From JAOAPY01 sp038237475 (lineage in GTDB: Bacteria > Acidobacteriota > Blastocatellia > Pyrinomonadales > Pyrinomonadaceae), in assembly GCA_038237475.1 (NCBI GenBank), contig JBBRYS010000001.1, positions 434,001 through 498,000 on the forward strand: a stretch of DNA of 64,000 nt. The letters are read 5' to 3'. This document shows, piece after piece, positions 35,493 through 44,655 of the stretch. The notes below the pieces were generated by a model. That model was given only the letters and a program-made list of their open reading frames with translations. It was not told the DNA's origin and did not search any database. Made by a program: the position numbers and the translations under genes. Each line of letters starts with the position of its first letter. Position 1 is the first letter of the stretch.

Positions 35493-36716
35493 ATGAAAGC
35501 TCTTGCTGCATATCGTCGCTTCTTTGTTTTAGCGACGACCTTTCTTTTCGTCCTGACAGCAACCGGCGCGGTGAATCTTTTTGCACAGTCCCGCCGTCAG
35601 CCACCAGTAACCAACGAAAAGAAGAATAAGCGTCCCGATCCTTCCAAGTCGGAAGATAAAACTCAGGATCCTGTGCCCGGCGACGTGGTTAACCATCCTC
35701 AGGAAGCTGAAAAACTGACGGTGTCCACCGCCGTCGTGAACGTCGATGCAGTCGTCTATCACAAGAAGAGCGGGCAAATCGTACCCGGCTTGAAACAGGG
35801 AAACTTTGCTATCTTCGTTGACGGGCAACCGATGCCCATCACAAATTTCTCGACTCCTGAGGCTCCGATCACTGTGGTGATGGTGCTCGAGTACAGCAAG
35901 TGGTCAGAAGCCTTCGGCTACTATGGCAGTGGTGGCTTCGATTCCGGCACCGCCGAGGTGATTCGACCGGCCGCGCTATTCCTGACGCGGTTCATCAAAC
36001 CGCCCGATGATTATGTCTCCGTAGTTGCATACGATATGCGACCAACGCCTTTGACTGATTTCACGAACGATCCTGCTCGTATCAACCAGGTTATTAGCCT
36101 GTTGCTACGCAACACTCCCGCGTTTCGCGAGAGTAATCTGTTCGACGCTTTGAAGTTTACCCTTATCGGTGGTCGCGGCGATTCGGTCGTGCTCGAAGAC
36201 TCCAAAGCAGAAAGTGCAGAATACACTGGGCTGGCCAGTGTACAGGGTCGTCGCAAAGCGGTGATTCTGGTTTCCTCCGGGATCGATACCTTCAGCAAGA
36301 TCAATTATGGCGACGCCAGGAAAGTTGCGCAGAATGCCGGCGTGCCAATCTATGTCATCGGGACGGGTAATCTATTTTTCAAAAAATACGAGAATCAGCT
36401 GGGTGCAACGGACAGCATCACCGGTTCCCCCGGCAGAATGACTTTCTTACAAGCCCAGAACACGCTGAAGACCTTTGCCAATGAAACTGGCGGGATGTAT
36501 TACCCAGTCACGTTTGAAGGTGAGTTACCGGACGTTCTATCATCAATTAACACATTGCTGCGCAATCAGTATAGCCTCGGCTTCAAGCCCAGCGACGTGC
36601 GTGACGGTAAGCAGCATAAGATTGTTGTGAAGGTCGACGTCAACGGTGACGGAGTCTACGATGATAAAGAATTTACGGTCCAGGCACGTGCGTTCTACAA
36701 TGCGCCGAAGGGTTGA
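35493..36716 (+). CDS. Secreted VWFA-domain protein (Acidobacteria type)
   Basis: I start it at the ATG at 35493, which gives a signal peptide (MKALAAYRRFFVLATTFLF, to about LFAQS); an upstream frame start adds 27 residues without support. A charged linker (about 30-65) precedes a von Willebrand factor A domain (about 70-340), with the TIGR03436-type order VNVDAVVYHKKSG, PITNFSTPEAP, VVMVLEYSKW and KAVILVSSGIDTFS. The usual MIDAS DxSxS reads EYSKW, so metal binding is doubtful. It ends with the common NQYSLGFKPSD and DGKQHKIVVKVD. Such proteins are abundant in Acidobacteriota and their role is unknown. A strong terminator follows. Confidence 0.85.
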   Translation: MKALAAYRRFFVLATTFLFVLTATGAVNLFAQSRRQPPVTNEKKNKRPDPSKSEDKTQDPVPGDVVNHPQEAEKLTVSTAVVNVDAVVYHKKSGQIVPGLKQGNFAIFVDGQPMPITNFSTPEAPITVVMVLEYSKWSEAFGYYGSGGFDSGTAEVIRPAALFLTRFIKPPDDYVSVVAYDMRPTPLTDFTNDPARINQVISLLLRNTPAFRESNLFDALKFTLIGGRGDSVVLEDSKAESAEYTGLASVQGRRKAVILVSSGIDTFSKINYGDARKVAQNAGVPIYVIGTGNLFFKKYENQLGATDSITGSPGRMTFLQAQNTLKTFANETGGMYYPVTFEGELPDVLSSINTLLRNQYSLGFKPSDVRDGKQHKIVVKVDVNGDGVYDDKEFTVQARAFYNAPKG

Positions 36717-36742
36717 TTAGAAGTCAAAGACAAAACATCCGA

Positions 36743-36775
36743 AGCAACGAGTATTCCCGCTCGTTGCTTTTTTTT
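36743..36775 (+). terminator. Rho-independent terminator
   Basis: A perfect 9-base stem (AGCAACGAG) with an 8-base loop is followed by eight T residues, 27 bases after the VWFA gene. Confidence 0.92.
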
Positions 36776-36853
36776 GCTTGCTGTCGCGTGCTGCCACTGG
36801 AAATGCTCCGCCGATGATTGACAGCAACAAGACCGGCATGAGAGATTGCGCGC

Positions 36854-37459
36854 GTGAACGATTACCTCCAGCGAATACCAAAGACTGCTGCCTGCCTGGC
36901 TCTGGGCCTGTTTATCACAACGCTTGCGTCGTGTGCGGGTCCGTTATTCAAAGTCAAACCTGCGGTTGAGTTACCCGCGCTGCCTGCTTCTGCGAAAAGC
37001 GTAAGCGGCGGCGGACTGGTAGTGCGCACAGCGCCGCTTTTGACGGACGAAGAAAATCAGGAACTATTTGAAGCGAACTTGCCTGTGGCAGGTGTGTTGC
37101 CCATTCGCATCGAGTTTGTGTACGAAACCGGCGGCGTGCCCCTGGAGCTCAAGCGCGCTCGGTTTCGCATTCGTGACAGTGAAGGCCGTGAGTGGAAAAT
37201 GCTGCAGCCCAAACAAGCCGTGACGCGGATACTGAAAGCCAACGATATCTACCTTTACAACCCGAACTCACGCAAGCAATTTGAAGCGGAGTTCGGTGCG
37301 TATGGGATCGAACTAAAGAATCCGTTAACTAACTCTGAAAGTCGGAGACAGGGATTTCTATTCTTCCAAACGCCCGGCAAGGACCCTGTGCACACTCAGG
37401 GCGGGCTGGTACTCGAGATCAAAGGTTTACCTCAACTGCTCGAGATCAGCTTGAACTAG
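36854..37459 (+). CDS. Lipoprotein of unknown function
   Basis: This frame opens with GTG and encodes 201 residues. A signal sequence ends in the lipobox LASC (cysteine near residue 27), so the protein is probably anchored to a membrane by lipid. The mature part is a beta-rich domain with pairs such as PIRIEFVYETGG, ARFRIRDSEGREWKML and GGLVLEIKGLPQLLEI. No catalytic motif was seen. It converges on a gene for a secreted protein with 31 bases between. The start is not certain, because no strong ribosome site precedes the GTG. Function unknown. Confidence 0.62.
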   Translation: MNDYLQRIPKTAACLALGLFITTLASCAGPLFKVKPAVELPALPASAKSVSGGGLVVRTAPLLTDEENQELFEANLPVAGVLPIRIEFVYETGGVPLELKRARFRIRDSEGREWKMLQPKQAVTRILKANDIYLYNPNSRKQFEAEFGAYGIELKNPLTNSESRRQGFLFFQTPGKDPVHTQGGLVLEIKGLPQLLEISLN

Positions 37460-37490
37460 TTCGCTCAGCTATCTTCCACGGATCTCTTCG

Positions 37491-38144
37491 TCATTCAACA
37501 ATCGATTTCATTTCCCGGCCTGCCTGGTTGGTCCAGGTTTGTGTCAGTGAACGCAAACGGCTGCCGTCATACATTGGAACGGCCGTGCGTGCGAATGAGT
37601 CGCGCAACCGGTCAATCAATCCATCGGCGCGGTAATCCACCAGCAGGTAACTTCCGTTCGGAGCGTGAATCGAAACGCAGCGCCATTCGCCATCCCCTAC
37701 CTGAGCAAACAGGAAACGAGTTCTCCTGAGAGTAGTTACCGCTTTGAGTGAGTCGAGCTGTTCGAGTTCCAGGTAGGGACCAATGGCAGTGCGATAAAAA
37801 CCTGCCTGCGCACGCCACAACTGAACTATCTCCAGCGGTCCTCCCAATCGTCTGCTTACCATCAGGCTGTAGCAATCACACTCGGCAGCAAAAGAGAGAA
37901 CCTGTAAGAGCGGGAAAGCAAACTCAGCCTCCGGGTAAACAAGCTGACCAGGAAATTCCGAACGTGCATTGCCCCGCAAACGCTGAAACGGGGCCTCATA
38001 GCTTTTCACATTCCACGACAACTCTGATTCTGAGACGGCAGGTGCCTCAACCGCATTCAAGTTAGATCTCAACAAAGTACTCTGGCCTGCGACCGTCAGG
38101 TCCAGGCAGAGAACAACTGGCAATAGAAAAAGTAATTTGATCAT
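37491..38144 (-). CDS. Secreted protein of unknown function
   Basis: The 217-residue product has a signal peptide (1-20, hydrophobic with CLDLTVAGQS cleavage region) and a mixed alpha/beta mature part with several aromatic and cysteine residues (AECDCYSLMV). No family was recognised. It is 76 bases after the Ser/Thr kinase gene (38221) on the same strand, so it may be cotranscribed with it and could be a target or partner. Confidence 0.6.
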   Translation of the reverse strand: MIKLLFLLPVVLCLDLTVAGQSTLLRSNLNAVEAPAVSESELSWNVKSYEAPFQRLRGNARSEFPGQLVYPEAEFAFPLLQVLSFAAECDCYSLMVSRRLGGPLEIVQLWRAQAGFYRTAIGPYLELEQLDSLKAVTTLRRTRFLFAQVGDGEWRCVSIHAPNGSYLLVDYRADGLIDRLRDSFARTAVPMYDGSRLRSLTQTWTNQAGREMKSIVE

Positions 38145-38220
38145 TTCTTGAACTACAAATTTTTAGACTTGCGCCTGCGAGAGCTGGTCTGGCGAGGAAA
38201 AAATCCTGGTGAAGAAGATT

Positions 38221-39873
38221 TCAACGAGGAGAAATTCCAGGAGTGCTTTTCTCACCGGGGCGAAAAGCGCGAGTTGTACCATCAGAAAACTTTACGACCT
38301 GCGTGCCGTCGGGTGTACGCAGAACCTGTCTTTCTATCACACTCTCCGCTTGAGCGAACGCCGGCAATCCATGGATTACAGGAGCCGGCTCAGTTACTTT
38401 CGGATCGACACCTGACAAACGCGCGGGAGGAAGGTTCACCCTGGTGTTCGCTGGCACACGTCTTTCAGGATTGATGAGTGGGGAGAGCGATTGGAGGTTT
38501 GGATTATTGATCGTAAACGAGTGACGTTCTGTCCTCGCATCTTTCCGTTCAGTATCGTTGCTCAACGGCCTTGCTTCCCTGCCCTCAGAGATACCGGATG
38601 GACCATTCGGTGAAATTCCGATTGAGTTAGTGTTGAGACGCGCGCGACCGCTCCTGCCAGGTTGCACGAGTGCCTCATTAAGGCGCTGCTGCCCACTGGT
38701 CGTGGCCGTGCTCGAACTGGCCGCCGCCCCACTCTCTTGGCGAAAGGCATAGAGACTGCCGACGAGGCCAACCAAAATCACAAGTAAGAAACCAGCAATG
38801 ACCGGGTTGGGATTGCGACTTGGTCGCGGCAGAAACCAGGCCGCTTCTTCAGGTTTCAGGATGGAATAACTATCGAACGGATCGCTCGAGCGAGCGCGCA
38901 AGCTTAAGGCTGAGCCTTGCAGTGGAGCAGACAGTTTCATCACGACCGTCCCCACACCGGAGTGCTCCAGGTCGTCCGCGTCATTTCTTCCTAAGCGCCA
39001 GAGTGCTTCGCGAAAGGCGGTGGCGCTCTGGTAACGATCCTCCGGATTTTGTGCCATCGCTCGACACAGAATACTCGCGAGCTCATGACCCACGGCCGGA
39101 TGAATTTCGTCAGCGGGCCTGAGCGGGTCGGGCATCGAGCCACCGGTAGCAGCAGCGCGCACAATCGCATCTGCTGGCTTGGTGCCGGTCAACAGATGAT
39201 ACAAGGTCGCACCCAGTGCGTAGATGTCGCTTTGCGGCGAAGTGCCCTGGTCTTGTATTTGTTCGAGGGGCGCATAACGACGCGTGTATCCAAAAATGCT
39301 GTTGGTGGTTTCTCCGGTTTCGGTGGACTGAGTTTTAGCGAGTCCAAAATCCAGCAGCGCGATCTTACCGGCGGCGGTGAGCTTGAGGTTATGGGGTTTA
39401 ATGTCGCGATGGATGATCTGCCGGTCGCGGGTGTGCAAGTAGATTAACGCGTCGAGCAACTGATCGGCCCAGGCCACTACTTGATTGCGCGGGAACGGTC
39501 CCGGTTGCTTGGCGATAATTTCCGCGAGGTCGACTCCCGAAATGAACTGCATCACCAGAAACGCACGGTCGCCTTCTGTAAAATAGTCGCTGACACGCGG
39601 CAGTGCGGGATGATTCAGTTGCGCCAGCAGACGGGCTTCCTGCTCAAATTGTTTGCGCAGACGATTGTCTACCGAAAAGGTTTCCTTCAATGCCACGGTC
39701 GCATCGAGACGCAGGTCCAGCGCTTCGTACACCGCTCCCATGCCACCTTTGCCCAACTGCCGGACAATACGGTAGCGCCCCTGCAAAATATCTCCGGGCG
39801 CCAGCGACTGCTGAGAACACGAGTCAGTGTGGGAAGGTGTTAACAAAGTTTCTAAGTCCAGGAGTCGAAGCAA
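38221..39873 (-). CDS. Membrane Ser/Thr protein kinase (PknB type)
   Basis: The 550-residue protein has an N-terminal kinase domain (about 30-300): LGKGGMGAVYE glycine loop (about 40-50), ATP lysine K63 in VALKE, HRDIKPHN (aspartate about 154) and DFG (LLDFGLAKT). An SIFGYTRRYAPLEQ activation segment follows. A membrane span (about 360-380) divides it from an extracytoplasmic S/T/P-rich region ending with GTQVVKFSDGTTRAF. There are no PASTA repeats. The first codon is TTG at 39873, the only in-frame start before the kinase domain. It lies upstream of a secreted-protein gene on the same strand. Confidence 0.9.
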   Translation of the reverse strand: MLRLLDLETLLTPSHTDSCSQQSLAPGDILQGRYRIVRQLGKGGMGAVYEALDLRLDATVALKETFSVDNRLRKQFEQEARLLAQLNHPALPRVSDYFTEGDRAFLVMQFISGVDLAEIIAKQPGPFPRNQVVAWADQLLDALIYLHTRDRQIIHRDIKPHNLKLTAAGKIALLDFGLAKTQSTETGETTNSIFGYTRRYAPLEQIQDQGTSPQSDIYALGATLYHLLTGTKPADAIVRAAATGGSMPDPLRPADEIHPAVGHELASILCRAMAQNPEDRYQSATAFREALWRLGRNDADDLEHSGVGTVVMKLSAPLQGSALSLRARSSDPFDSYSILKPEEAAWFLPRPSRNPNPVIAGFLLVILVGLVGSLYAFRQESGAAASSSTATTSGQQRLNEALVQPGRSGRARLNTNSIGISPNGPSGISEGREARPLSNDTERKDARTERHSFTINNPNLQSLSPLINPERRVPANTRVNLPPARLSGVDPKVTEPAPVIHGLPAFAQAESVIERQVLRTPDGTQVVKFSDGTTRAFRPGEKSTPGISPR

Positions 39874-40111
39874 CGCACCAGCTGACTATCAGAATCAGCG
39901 ATCAGGCTCGAAGAGGGCAACAAAGATGGGATTCAGGTCAAGGGAGGCCGCTTACTGTTACCTGAAGGTCGCAAAGAGTCGTGAATACCGGGAGCCGCGT
40001 CCTTCCCTTTACGCCCCATTACTATACGGGACGAGGGTGTGATTAACAAGGGCAAAGACTATTTAACACGGTAGGAAGGCTGCAAAAAACTGGGGAGAAG
40101 AGGAGGAATTG

Positions 40112-40549
40112 TTAACCGGTCGAGCCGAAACCGGCCGCACCACGCTCTGTTTCGGGAAGTTCTTCAGCCCAGACCGCTTGAGGAATAATGATCTTTTCAA
40201 TAATTAGCTGGCAGATCTTACTCTGGGCGGGCAGTTCCAGCGGCTCGCTTCCGGTGTTATAGATGATGCAGCCCACTTCGCCGCGATAGTCAGCATCAAT
40301 GACCCCGGCAAGGACATCCAGTCCATGCTTGCTTGCCAGGCCTGAACGCGGCGCCACTCGCCCATAGAATCCTTCGGGAATCGCGACCGACAAACCAGTG
40401 CGAGCCAGCGCACGCTCGCGCGGCGCGAGACTCAGCGCTTCAAGACAATAAAGATCCAGACCTGCAGCCGCAGCGCTGCCGCGAGTCGGCAGGATCGCCC
40501 GCTCATCGAGTCGTCGAAATTCAAGTCTGTCCATTTTCGTCTCGCTCAC
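40112..40549 (-). CDS. dut: dUTP diphosphatase
   Basis: dUTPase hydrolyses dUTP to dUMP and pyrophosphate, keeping uracil out of DNA and supplying dTMP synthesis. The 145-residue product carries the trimeric-family motifs: SAAAAGLDLY (motif 1), PRSGLASKHG (motif 2), GVIDADYRGEVG (motif 3), the RICQLI-like KICQLI segment (motif 4) and RGAAGFGSTG (motif 5). The GTG start at 40549 overlaps the dcd stop codon by a few bases (GTGA), so the two are translationally coupled. An ATG five codons in is an alternative start. Confidence 0.96.
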   Translation of the reverse strand: MSETKMDRLEFRRLDERAILPTRGSAAAAGLDLYCLEALSLAPRERALARTGLSVAIPEGFYGRVAPRSGLASKHGLDVLAGVIDADYRGEVGCIIYNTGSEPLELPAQSKICQLIIEKIIIPQAVWAEELPETERGAAGFGSTG

Positions 40550-41112
40550 ATCTTGGGAAGGGTGACGCCGCGTTGGCCCTGGTACTTGCCGCCGCGATCC
40601 TTGTAAGAGGTTTCGCAGACTTCGTCGGATTCAAAAAAGACTACTTGCGCAACACCTTCGTTCGCGTAAATTTTTGCGGGCAAGGGAGTGGTGTTTGAGA
40701 ATTCGAGCGTCACAAACCCTTCCCATTCCGGTTCGAACGGCGTGACGTTAACGAGGATCCCGCAGCGCGCGTAGGTGCTCTTGCCGAGACAGATGGTTAG
40801 GACATTTCTGGGGATGCGAAAGTATTCCACCGTGCGCGCGAGCGCGAAACTATTCGGGGGAATGATCACCGAGTCGCCTTTGACATCCACGAAGTTTTTT
40901 TCGTCGAACTTCTTGGGATCGACGATGGTGCTGTTGATGTTGGTGAACAGCTTGAACTCATCCGCGCAGCGAATGTCGTAGCCGTAGCTTGAGGTGCCGT
41001 AGGAAACAATGCGGCGGCCGTCTATCTGCTTGACCTGGCCTGCTTCAAATGGCTCGATCATCCCGTGCTCGAGCGCCATCCTGCGAATCCATTTGTCTGC
41101 TTTGACTGCCAT
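40546..41112 (-). CDS. dcd: dCTP deaminase
   Basis: The 188-residue product converts dCTP to dUTP, which the overlapping dUTPase then hydrolyses. Characteristic segments are SYGYDIRCADEFK, GDSVIIPPNSFALARTVEY, GKSTYARCGILVNVTPFEP and EGFVTLEFSNTTPLPAKIYANEG, which contains the catalytic glutamate. It ends with GQRGVTLPKM. The dcd-dut pair with a 4-base overlap couples both steps of dTTP precursor supply in the cytoplasm. Identity is secure. Confidence 0.96.
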   Translation of the reverse strand: MAVKADKWIRRMALEHGMIEPFEAGQVKQIDGRRIVSYGTSSYGYDIRCADEFKLFTNINSTIVDPKKFDEKNFVDVKGDSVIIPPNSFALARTVEYFRIPRNVLTICLGKSTYARCGILVNVTPFEPEWEGFVTLEFSNTTPLPAKIYANEGVAQVVFFESDEVCETSYKDRGGKYQGQRGVTLPKM

Positions 41113-41220
41113 GATGATCCTGATCGAACAAGCTTAAGAAGAACGCGGTTAGGGTGAGCGGTCAGAATACAAAGAACGCGGTCAAAAGTACATTTGCTGC
41201 GCTACGCTGCGTTCGGAAAC

Positions 41221-42117
41221 TCAATCCGGATTGGATTTTTTGAGTTTGATTGTTCCCGCGCCAACAGTGAATTTAAGATAACCGCCACCGGCCCCGGCTC
41301 GAGCATGAATTGAAGTTTCAGTGAAAGCAGTACGATCGCGCGTTTCCAGATCGGGATAGCTGTTTTCGATTTTGCCGGTACGCAGGATGTCGCTATCGAT
41401 GTCCCCGCTAAAGCCGGCGGGTAACTCGACTTCGAGATCTCCCGCGGCAAGTTCAATGCGCAGGCTCCCTGCGCGCCAACTGCGCGTCGGGATCCGCACC
41501 TTGACAGTGCCGGTGCCAAAGGTCGCATCCACTACACCACCAGTCAGGACCAAGTTCGCGTCACCTTGCGGAGCGCCCAAACGCATCGGGCCTTCCACAC
41601 CGGTGAGGCTGAGCGTCCCGATGCCGCCATTGATATCCAACTGCGTAGAAGTGGGAACTTTCAGGTGGTAGTCGATCTTCCAGGGCATGCTCAACAACTG
41701 TTTGGGGAAATTTTTGCCGGCCTTTCTCATGTGGGCCCGGTCATGCATACCGGTTGTCAGTACACTGAGATGATTCAAATCGTCGTCCAGCACTAATCCA
41801 TTAATAGCTGCCAGCTTGGCTAGATCTTCTTCTGTATACGCCTGTACTTCTATTTCCGCCGTCAACTCCACCTGGTTTTTGGACCAGCCCTCGACGGTAA
41901 TGGAGCCTCTGGGTGCCCCTACGACCGTGACGGTGCCACCGTAACCAAAACGTCTGACTTCGTGTCTCGAGACCGTGCGCGTGAGCAAAGGTCCAACCGG
42001 TGCAGCCGTATCTTTTTTGTTTTTCTGCGCGCGCGCGGGCGAACTAAAGCCAATCACTACAATCACTGCCGCGACAAATCCGATTTTGACTATTGGGTTG
42101 GAATATTTATGGGTCAT
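41221..42117 (-). CDS. Secreted DUF4097-type beta-helix protein
   Basis: The 298-residue protein has a signal peptide (about 8-31, ending SPARAQ) and a repetitive beta-rich mature part like DUF4097 (adhesin-like) proteins: LHVKVPTSTQLDINGGIGTLSL, GVEGPMRLG, ANLVLTGGVVDATFG and GDLEVELPAGFSGDI turns. The repeated short G/T/L strands suggest a right-handed beta structure. A second DUF4097 gene is upstream (42310), itself downstream of a sigma/anti-sigma pair. A terminator lies between the two DUF4097 genes, so this one may have its own promoter. Function unknown. Confidence 0.75.
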   Translation of the reverse strand: MTHKYSNPIVKIGFVAAVIVVIGFSSPARAQKNKKDTAAPVGPLLTRTVSRHEVRRFGYGGTVTVVGAPRGSITVEGWSKNQVELTAEIEVQAYTEEDLAKLAAINGLVLDDDLNHLSVLTTGMHDRAHMRKAGKNFPKQLLSMPWKIDYHLKVPTSTQLDINGGIGTLSLTGVEGPMRLGAPQGDANLVLTGGVVDATFGTGTVKVRIPTRSWRAGSLRIELAAGDLEVELPAGFSGDIDSDILRTGKIENSYPDLETRDRTAFTETSIHARAGAGGGYLKFTVGAGTIKLKKSNPD

Positions 42118-42244
42118 GTATTCTCTGTCAGCCGGTCTTCGATAGGAAATGCTTTATTACGTGTTCTTAGCGGGAGGGAAACTGATTAGCAGCCTCCGCG
42201 TCCAGCTTGCTGTAAAGAAATGGAAAGAGCAAGTTCCCGAACGA

Positions 42245-42286
42245 GCAAAACAAAGACGCTGTCCAATCGGGAGATCAAACAGCGTC
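42245..42286 (-). terminator. Rho-independent terminator after the ECF operon
   Basis: GACGCTG and CAGCGTC form a 7-base stem with an 18-base loop, followed on the minus strand by TTTGTTTTG. It lies 23 bases after the 42310 gene and separates it from the next DUF4097 gene. Confidence 0.7.
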
Positions 42287-42309
42287 AACAGCAAGCCAAC
42301 CAGGCGCTG

Positions 42310-43101
42310 CTATTTTCTGAAGAACATAATACTGCCGCTTAGCGTCGTGACTGATACCGATGAACGGCCATCGCCAACGTCGCCGGCGTACTTGCGGCCG
42401 CCGCCAAAAGACTGAAAGCTGCTATTCCAAAAGTGGCCCAGCTGGATGTTCTTACTGGTGGTAGCGGCTACCAGCCGGAAGGCCGAATCGCCCGGGATGC
42501 GAATGTTAATCGCCCCGTGGCCGGAGCTGAATTCATAAGTGCCACCGCGCACAAAGTCGCCATCAAAAAGAATGTCGCCACTGGTATTTGAGGCGATCAC
42601 CTGAGTGGCGCTGATACCTGTCAGGTCTATGTCACCATCGGAAGATACACGCGCCCGCACTGAACCGGCGTGAATATTAGATACGTGAATATCTCCGCGC
42701 CTGGTTTCAACGTCCACTGAGGTGCTGACGGGAACCTGAATTTTAAAATTGACATCGCCGACGTCGGCGCGACCGCGGTTGTCGCTCATGACGTCGATGC
42801 TAATTCCTCCATTTACCACCCGCGGTGTAAAGTGGGCCGAAGGCGATTCCATGGTCGCGGAGATTTTAATCTCGTCGCGGTCCCACGATTCTACGGTGAT
42901 GGTGCCCTGGATATTTTTCAATTCGAGACGGACATTTTTGCCGGTGGGATACCGCTTTGAGACATGTTGTTGCGCAGACAGCGAGGGAACCCCAACAAGC
43001 GAAAGCATTGTCAGGATAGTGACGATCGCAGAGACTTTTGGGCGCCCTGAATGAATGCGGGCTTCACACAAACTCATTTTCATTTCTGTGGGGCTCTTCA
43101 A
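42310..43101 (-). CDS. Secreted DUF4097-type protein of the ECF operon
   Basis: The 263-residue protein has a signal peptide (about 22-44, ending SLSAQQ) and a DUF4097-type repeat region: KNIQGTITVESWDRDEI, GGISIDVMSDNRG, VSTSVDVETRRGDIHVSNI, GDIDLTGISA and GHGAINIRIPGDSA. Alternating short strands with G-D/T-I are typical. It is directly downstream of the anti-sigma gene (55-base gap) and ends before a terminator, so it is probably the effector part of this sigma-controlled operon. DUF4097 proteins are proposed to act at the envelope; none of this is shown here. Confidence 0.78.
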   Translation of the reverse strand: MKSPTEMKMSLCEARIHSGRPKVSAIVTILTMLSLVGVPSLSAQQHVSKRYPTGKNVRLELKNIQGTITVESWDRDEIKISATMESPSAHFTPRVVNGGISIDVMSDNRGRADVGDVNFKIQVPVSTSVDVETRRGDIHVSNIHAGSVRARVSSDGDIDLTGISATQVIASNTSGDILFDGDFVRGGTYEFSSGHGAINIRIPGDSAFRLVAATTSKNIQLGHFWNSSFQSFGGGRKYAGDVGDGRSSVSVTTLSGSIMFFRK

Positions 43102-43156
43102 AATCTAATCCGTATGCGGTGGTCCGAATCTCAGCGTTGCGTCACCCGGTTGAGCG

Positions 43157-43843
43157 CTATTGAAGTTCAGAGAACTCCTTGAGCAGCGTTATCTTTTCGT
43201 TGAGCGCTGCGTTGAGCATCTCTTCCGACACTTCGTCGTGAGGATTCTTGTTCAATTCTTTTACGGAATCATTCAAAGCCTGATCAATGACGTTCAGATT
43301 CCGGTCAAACGTATCACGCATGTCTGGAGTCCAGCGCGCGCGATTGGTAGCGATCCTCGTATTCCAATAATTAATTGTCTGTTGCTGTTGCCACTTCCGG
43401 GAGTTGAGATCGAATTTCTTTTGCGCCACTGGCCCAGTTTCAGGTGCACTGCTGCTGTCCAAACGTCGCACTCCGACGACCGTCCCGAGGGAAACAATCA
43501 GCACGAGAGCAGCCACGGAAGCTGCCATTTGCGGCAGCGAAAGGTTCCAACTCCGGCTCAGAAAATCCAAACGGTGAGGCTTGACCGCAGCATAGTTGCC
43601 GGTTTTCTTTTCAGCGGCTTCAATCGTATTCCGGATGCGCAGCCATAAGGCGCGCTCGTTTGGCGGCGCCTCGTACTGGCCACGATTCGCCCGGCAGAAG
43701 CTGACTACGGATTCAAGATCGGCGCGGACATCTGAGCATTCCAAGCATTCTCCAAAGTGCAGATTCAACTCTGCGGCCTCGCTCCGACTGAGAGTGCCGT
43801 CCACTAAATCGCTGATTAATTCCTGACATCTTTCGCAGTTCAT
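43157..43843 (-). CDS. Zinc-finger (ZAS) anti-sigma factor
   Basis: The 228-residue protein begins with CERCQELISDLVDGTLS and the zinc-binding HFGECLECSD, the ZAS domain that sequesters an ECF sigma factor. A membrane span lies at about 108-127 (MAASVAALVLIVSLG). The outer part (about 140-228) is helical with many charged residues. It is 170 bases downstream of the ECF sigma gene on the same strand. Release of the sigma factor upon an envelope signal would activate this operon. Confidence 0.88.
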   Translation of the reverse strand: MNCERCQELISDLVDGTLSRSEAAELNLHFGECLECSDVRADLESVVSFCRANRGQYEAPPNERALWLRIRNTIEAAEKKTGNYAAVKPHRLDFLSRSWNLSLPQMAASVAALVLIVSLGTVVGVRRLDSSSAPETGPVAQKKFDLNSRKWQQQQTINYWNTRIATNRARWTPDMRDTFDRNLNVIDQALNDSVKELNKNPHDEVSEEMLNAALNEKITLLKEFSELQ

Positions 43844-44013
43844 TGTCGTACAACCTCTAACTTGTCACGATTAAATCTGATAGCTCGAATGCTGACGTGA
43901 CACCCAACCCGGTTCCAGTGCAATCAAGGGGAGACTGCGCGTGATAACTCTTCCTTAAAGTCTCAGGAGCTCCGTTTTCTGCCGGCTTCCAAATCTTCTG
44001 CAGCTTTTGGAGG

Positions 44014-44655
44014 CTACTTTTTGGGATTCTGTTGCCTCAATAATCCCCGCAACTTCATTCTTGCTTTGTGCAGTTGCGACTTTGAAGTACCCACCGAGCA
44101 ACCCAGCATGCGTGCAATCTCTTCATGCTCATGACCCTCAATATCATGAAGGGTAAAGACCATTTTGTAGCCCGGGGGTAATTGCCCGATCGCCTTGTCC
44201 AGGGCAATCCGGTCGACTACTGGCATGGCATTCGGATTCTCGGTCCCTTTGACGACCTGGATCGGAGTTTCACCGTCCTCGGTAGTCTGTTCCATGCGCA
44301 CTCCTCGCTTGCGAAAGTGCATCAGAACCTGATTAACCGTCATCCGGTGGAGCCAGGTCGTAAATGCCGACTCGCCACGAAAGCTACCAATTTTTCGAAA
44401 GAGCTGGATGAAGACCTCTTGCGCAAGATCTTCGGCCTCCGAAACATTCCCCATCATCCGCAGGCAGAGTGAATAAACTCGACGGTTATGACGCTGGTAA
44501 AGCTCCTCGAAGGCAGCCATATCCCCTGCCGAGGCCTTTTGAGCCAGGGCGTAATCCGTGCTCGGAGCTGTCTCAGTTTCGGCTGCGGTCACGTGTTCGT
44601 TTGTTCCGGCAAACAATAACGCCAGTGGCGACGACGTCAATGAATTGTTCACCAC
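44014..44655 (-). CDS. ECF RNA polymerase sigma factor
   Basis: The 213-residue protein has sigma region 2 (LYQRHNRRVYSLCLRMMGN, AEDLAQEVFIQLFRKIGSF) and region 4 (IEGHEHEEIARMLGCSVGTS, then KSQLHKARMKL). A hydrophilic extension of about 40 residues precedes region 2, perhaps from an early start; a later GTG or ATG cannot be excluded. It is the first gene of a minus-strand group with an anti-sigma factor and a DUF4097 protein, so it probably controls its own operon plus other envelope genes. Confidence 0.92.
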   Translation of the reverse strand: MVNNSLTSSPLALLFAGTNEHVTAAETETAPSTDYALAQKASAGDMAAFEELYQRHNRRVYSLCLRMMGNVSEAEDLAQEVFIQLFRKIGSFRGESAFTTWLHRMTVNQVLMHFRKRGVRMEQTTEDGETPIQVVKGTENPNAMPVVDRIALDKAIGQLPPGYKMVFTLHDIEGHEHEEIARMLGCSVGTSKSQLHKARMKLRGLLRQQNPKK

